Shown: positions 15,329 to 18,421 of the stretch, piece by piece
Layout: each line of letters begins with the position of its first letter
Position numbering within the stretch: position 1 is the first letter of the stretch
From: Chitinophagaceae bacterium
GTDB lineage: Bacteria > Bacteroidota > Bacteroidia > Chitinophagales > Chitinophagaceae
Assembly (NCBI GenBank): GCA_019454915.1
Contig: JACFNM010000038.1
Span: forward strand, 1-18,421
Length of the DNA: 18,421 nucleotides
Direction of reading: 5' to 3'
Made by a program: the position numbers and the translations under genes
Notes under the pieces: model-generated
Seen by the model: only the letters and a program-made list of their open reading frames with translations
Databases searched by the model: none
What the model was told of the DNA's origin: nothing

Positions 15329-18300
15329 CTAAGCGTTCACGTGTTGAGTAATTGCTTTGGGTTTTCCACTTATTTTCTCCTGTAGCCATTGGAAGAAAAT
15401 ATAGAGCAGGGGTACCACCAAAACACCTAAAATCGTCCCTACCAATAATCCTCCGGCCGCAGCGGTTCCGATAGAACGTTCACCTCTTGCCCCTACTCCT
15501 CCTGCAAGGACGAGCGGTAACAAACCAAATATAAAGGCAAAGGATGTCATTAATATGGGGCGGAAACGGACCTTGGCTCCTTCAACAGCCGCCACGAAAA
15601 TAGACTGCCCCGATCTTCGGTGTTGTACCGACAGTTCAACAATCAGGATGGCGTTCTTGGCCAATAATCCCACCAGCATGATAAGGGCTATCTGGAAATA
15701 TATGTTGATTTCAAGTCCTGCTAATTTGGTGCAGATATAGGCGCCCATGATACCTACCGGAAGAGAAAACATAACTGCCAGGGGCAATAAATAGCTTTCG
15801 TACTGACCTGCCAAAATGAAATAGACAAAAAGAATACAAAGCAACAGGATGAAGAAGGTTTGATTACCTGCTAAGATTTCTTCCAGGGTCAATCCGGAAT
15901 ACGCAACTTCATAATTAGCTGGTAGTCTTGAGGATACTTCATTAATCGCCTTTATGGCATCTCCCGTAGAAAATCCCGGATTGGAAGCTCCGGTGAGGTG
16001 AACGGAATTGAAGAGGTTGAACCGGGTAACCGATTGCGGACCTGTTGTTTTGTTGAGTTTTACGAATTCTGTTACCGGCGCCATTTCACCCTGCGCATTT
16101 CTGACAAACATAGAGCTTAAATCCGCAACGCTTCCGCGGGCGTTGGGCAAAGCCTGTACATACACACGGTATTGTTTTCCGAAACGCGAAAAGTCTGCGG
16201 AGTAGATACTGCCAATATATCCCTGTAAAGCCTGGAAAATACTGTTGATAGAAACGCCTGCGTCTTTTGCACGCGCAATGTCAATATCCATTTCATACTG
16301 CGGATAGCCCGTGCTGAAAGAAGTCTGCACGTACTGGATTTCCGGCCTTTGGGATAATTGTTCAATAAAATCCCGGGAGGCCTTGTCCAAATCTTTAAAA
16401 TCACCGCCGAATTTATCCAGCAATTCCAGTTGGAAGCCGTCAGCAGTTCCATACCCCTGGATGCTCGGAGGTGAGAAGAATAGCATTTTGGCTCCCTGGA
16501 TACTTGCCGTCTTACGGAACAGATTCATCGTAATAGCATCTACCGAAAGGGAATCGGCTTTTCTTTTAGCCCATTCGTCTAAAATGATAAACCCGAGACC
16601 AAAGTTACTTCCCGCACCACCTAAGAGGCTGAATCCGCTGGTTAAAGACATCCCGGCAATTCCCGGAACCTCCTTCGCTTTTCGACTCAATTCATGCATC
16701 ACGGCCACCGTACGATCGAGGGATGCACCGGGCGGTAATTCCACATTAGCCATGATGAGCCCCCTGTCTTCTTTGGGAACAAAGCCTTTAGATGTGGTTT
16801 CAGCCGACCAGAAAATCAGGGCAGAACAAGCCAGTAAGATAACCGCGGTCATCCACTTATAACGGTATAGCAACTTTATTCCGCTCACATATTTTTGGGA
16901 CGTGTAATGGAAACCAACATTAAACGCCGCATAGAAACGTTTGACCAGTCCCTTTTTTCCGCCGGCTTCGTGTTCCTTCGGCTTGAGTACCAGGGCGCAC
17001 AATGCCGGACTTAGGGTGAGTGCATTAAGGGCTGAAATAGCAATCGCCACAATCAGGGTCACACCAAACTGGCGGTAGAAAACGCCCGTTGGCCCGCCAA
17101 TAAACGTGATAGGAATAAATACGGAGGCCATAACCAGTGTGATAGAAATAATGGCTCCTGTGATTTCTCCCATGGCAGTATAGGTGGCCTTCACACTATC
17201 TTTCTCGCCTCCCTCGAGCTTGGCATGGACGGCTTCCACCACCACTATGGCGTCATCCACCACAATACCAATAGCCAATACCAAAGCAAACAGCGTAAGC
17301 AGATTGATGGTAAAACCAAAAAGACTAATGAAGAAGAACGTACCGATAATGGATACCGGAACTGCGATTGCCGGAATCAACGTTGACCTGAAGTCTTGTA
17401 AAAAGATAAACACAACCAGGAACACCAAACCAAAAGCCTCCAACAGGGTCTTGACTACTTTGTCTATGGAAGCGACTAAGAATTTATCCGTATCATAGTT
17501 GACGAAATAATGTAATCCCCTCGGAAATTTCTCCTGAAGACTCTCCAACTTTTCGTGTATAGAATTGATAATTTCATGGGCATTGGAGCCGGGAGTTTGA
17601 AACATACCGATAGAAACGGCGGGTAATCCGAAAGCGGTGGACACCACACTGTATCCCTGGGCATCCATATTTACCTGGGCGATATCTTTCAACCGTAAAT
17701 AGCGTCCGCCTCCCAGCGCTTTAACGATGATGTTTTCATATTGTTCCGGCGTTTTATATCTGCCTGTATACCGAATAATATATTCAAAAGTTTTTCCGTC
17801 GTTCTGTCCTAAAGTACCCGCTGCCACTTCCTGGCTTTGTTCATTAATAGCGGCGACCACATCCGAAGGGGTCAGTCCATAAACGGATAGTTTTTGCGGG
17901 TCTATCCAGATACGCATCGCGTAGGTTCTGGCGCCCGTTGAGCGTGCTTCACCCACACCGTTTATCCTCTGCAATTCAGGGATCACGTTGATATTAAGAT
18001 AGTTCTGGATAAAAGTAGCATCAAACTCAGGATTTTCCGAGTAAACGGAAAGCCACATCAGGGCATCTGTAGATTGCTTTTGAGTCGTTACACCGGCGCG
18101 GGTTACCTCAGCGGGTAATAGCGGTAAAGCGCGGGAAACCCTGTTTTGGACATGGACCGCTGCAATGTCCGGGTCGGTATTCTGATTGAAAAAAATCTGA
18201 ATACTTGCACTGCCATTATTGCTGGCTGTAGAAGTAATGTATTTCATGTTTTCTACCCCGTTAATTTGTTCTTCAAGCGGGATGATCACACTTTCAAGAA

Positions 18301-18421
18301 CGGTTTGCGCATTGGCGCCGGGATAGTTCGCTGCCACCATCACGGTTGGCGGAGCTATTTCAGGATACTGGGTAATGGGTAGAATATTAAGTCCTATAAT
18401 TCCCAGAATCACAATGATGAT
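15329..18421 (-). CDS. RND efflux transporter (AcrB/HAE1-type), N-terminus outside window
   Basis: The inner-membrane proton-driven pump of a tripartite efflux system. The reading frame stays open to the window edge ('IIIVILGIIGLNILPITQYP'), so the true start and about 18 residues lie beyond base 18421; the apparent start at 18412 is only an internal GTG. Visible are the 'YPEIAPPTVMVAANYPGA' porter-domain entry, the proton-relay Asp pair in 'GIVVDDAIVVVEAV' (codons 17252-17257) and the essential Lys in 'GLLAKNAILIVE' (15656-15658). Their spacing agrees with AcrB D407, D408 and K940. The C-terminus is intact. The outer-membrane factor follows seven bases later. The periplasmic adaptor gene is expected upstream, outside the window. 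Hydrophobic drug, dye or detergent export is likely; the exact substrates are unknown. Confidence 0.95.
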   Translation of the reverse strand: MIIVILGIIGLNILPITQYPEIAPPTVMVAANYPGANAQTVLESVIIPLEEQINGVENMKYITSTASNNGSASIQIFFNQNTDPDIAAVHVQNRVSRALPLLPAEVTRAGVTTQKQSTDALMWLSVYSENPEFDATFIQNYLNINVIPELQRINGVGEARSTGARTYAMRIWIDPQKLSVYGLTPSDVVAAINEQSQEVAAGTLGQNDGKTFEYIIRYTGRYKTPEQYENIIVKALGGGRYLRLKDIAQVNMDAQGYSVVSTAFGLPAVSIGMFQTPGSNAHEIINSIHEKLESLQEKFPRGLHYFVNYDTDKFLVASIDKVVKTLLEAFGLVFLVVFIFLQDFRSTLIPAIAVPVSIIGTFFFISLFGFTINLLTLFALVLAIGIVVDDAIVVVEAVHAKLEGGEKDSVKATYTAMGEITGAIISITLVMASVFIPITFIGGPTGVFYRQFGVTLIVAIAISALNALTLSPALCALVLKPKEHEAGGKKGLVKRFYAAFNVGFHYTSQKYVSGIKLLYRYKWMTAVILLACSALIFWSAETTSKGFVPKEDRGLIMANVELPPGASLDRTVAVMHELSRKAKEVPGIAGMSLTSGFSLLGGAGSNFGLGFIILDEWAKRKADSLSVDAITMNLFRKTASIQGAKMLFFSPPSIQGYGTADGFQLELLDKFGGDFKDLDKASRDFIEQLSQRPEIQYVQTSFSTGYPQYEMDIDIARAKDAGVSINSIFQALQGYIGSIYSADFSRFGKQYRVYVQALPNARGSVADLSSMFVRNAQGEMAPVTEFVKLNKTTGPQSVTRFNLFNSVHLTGASNPGFSTGDAIKAINEVSSRLPANYEVAYSGLTLEEILAGNQTFFILLLCILFVYFILAGQYESYLLPLAVMFSLPVGIMGAYICTKLAGLEINIYFQIALIMLVGLLAKNAILIVELSVQHRRSGQSIFVAAVEGAKVRFRPILMTSFAFIFGLLPLVLAGGVGARGERSIGTAAAGGLLVGTILGVLVVPLLYIFFQWLQEKISGKPKAITQHVNA

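Noticed and set aside
16311..16862. 183-residue plus-strand frame inside the RND gene, and similar long frames opposite other genes
   Set aside because: They are antisense shadows of well-supported genes, with no family resemblance or start signals of their own.
18410..18412. GTG at 18412 as the true start of the RND pump
   Set aside because: In-frame codons for Ile-Ile-Ile continue to the edge, and RND pumps have a longer N-terminal helix starting before this point, so the gene is cut by the window.

Overview
The window looks like a chromosomal segment of a Bacteroidota, most likely a Chitinophagaceae-type bacterium. Three things point there: matches to the phylum's -7 promoter box (TAnnTTTG and its TATCTTCG variant), starts mostly without a Shine-Dalgarno sequence, and several exported lipoproteins. 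The genus-level placement is inference, since no rRNA gene is present.

Layout. Bases 1-1858 are an AT-richer accessory patch. They hold a non-coding stretch, a two-gene cassette (an unknown protein plus a DUF1828/DUF1829 protein) and a short direct repeat that may be a relic of an insertion-sequence end. Bases 1859-6126 are housekeeping: radC (minus strand), divergent from a possible small membrane protein, then prs, rplY (L25/Ctc) and pth in the widely conserved order, then a fumarylacetoacetase-family hydrolase. A clear intrinsic terminator lies between rplY and pth, and a weaker one follows the hydrolase.

Bases 6349-12259 are the most interesting part. Four genes lie on one strand: an ECF sigma factor, a one-pass membrane protein with an anti-sigma-like N-terminus and TPR-like C-terminus, a subtilisin-family (S8) lipoprotein protease with a complete catalytic set, and a large exported TPR-CHAT protein with a visible His/Cys dyad and a C-terminal membrane anchor. 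The set looks like a cell-envelope signalling or proteolysis module in which one or both proteases could control release of the sigma factor. That mechanism is inference.

Bases 12280-18421 are all minus strand: a short-chain dehydrogenase beside a histidine-rich lipoprotein with an EF-hand-like loop, then a TolC/NodT-type outer-membrane factor and an RND (AcrB/HAE1-type) efflux pump that runs off the right edge. The periplasmic adaptor that normally completes such a pump would be expected just outside the window. No tRNA, rRNA, CRISPR array, complete insertion sequence or prophage was seen.
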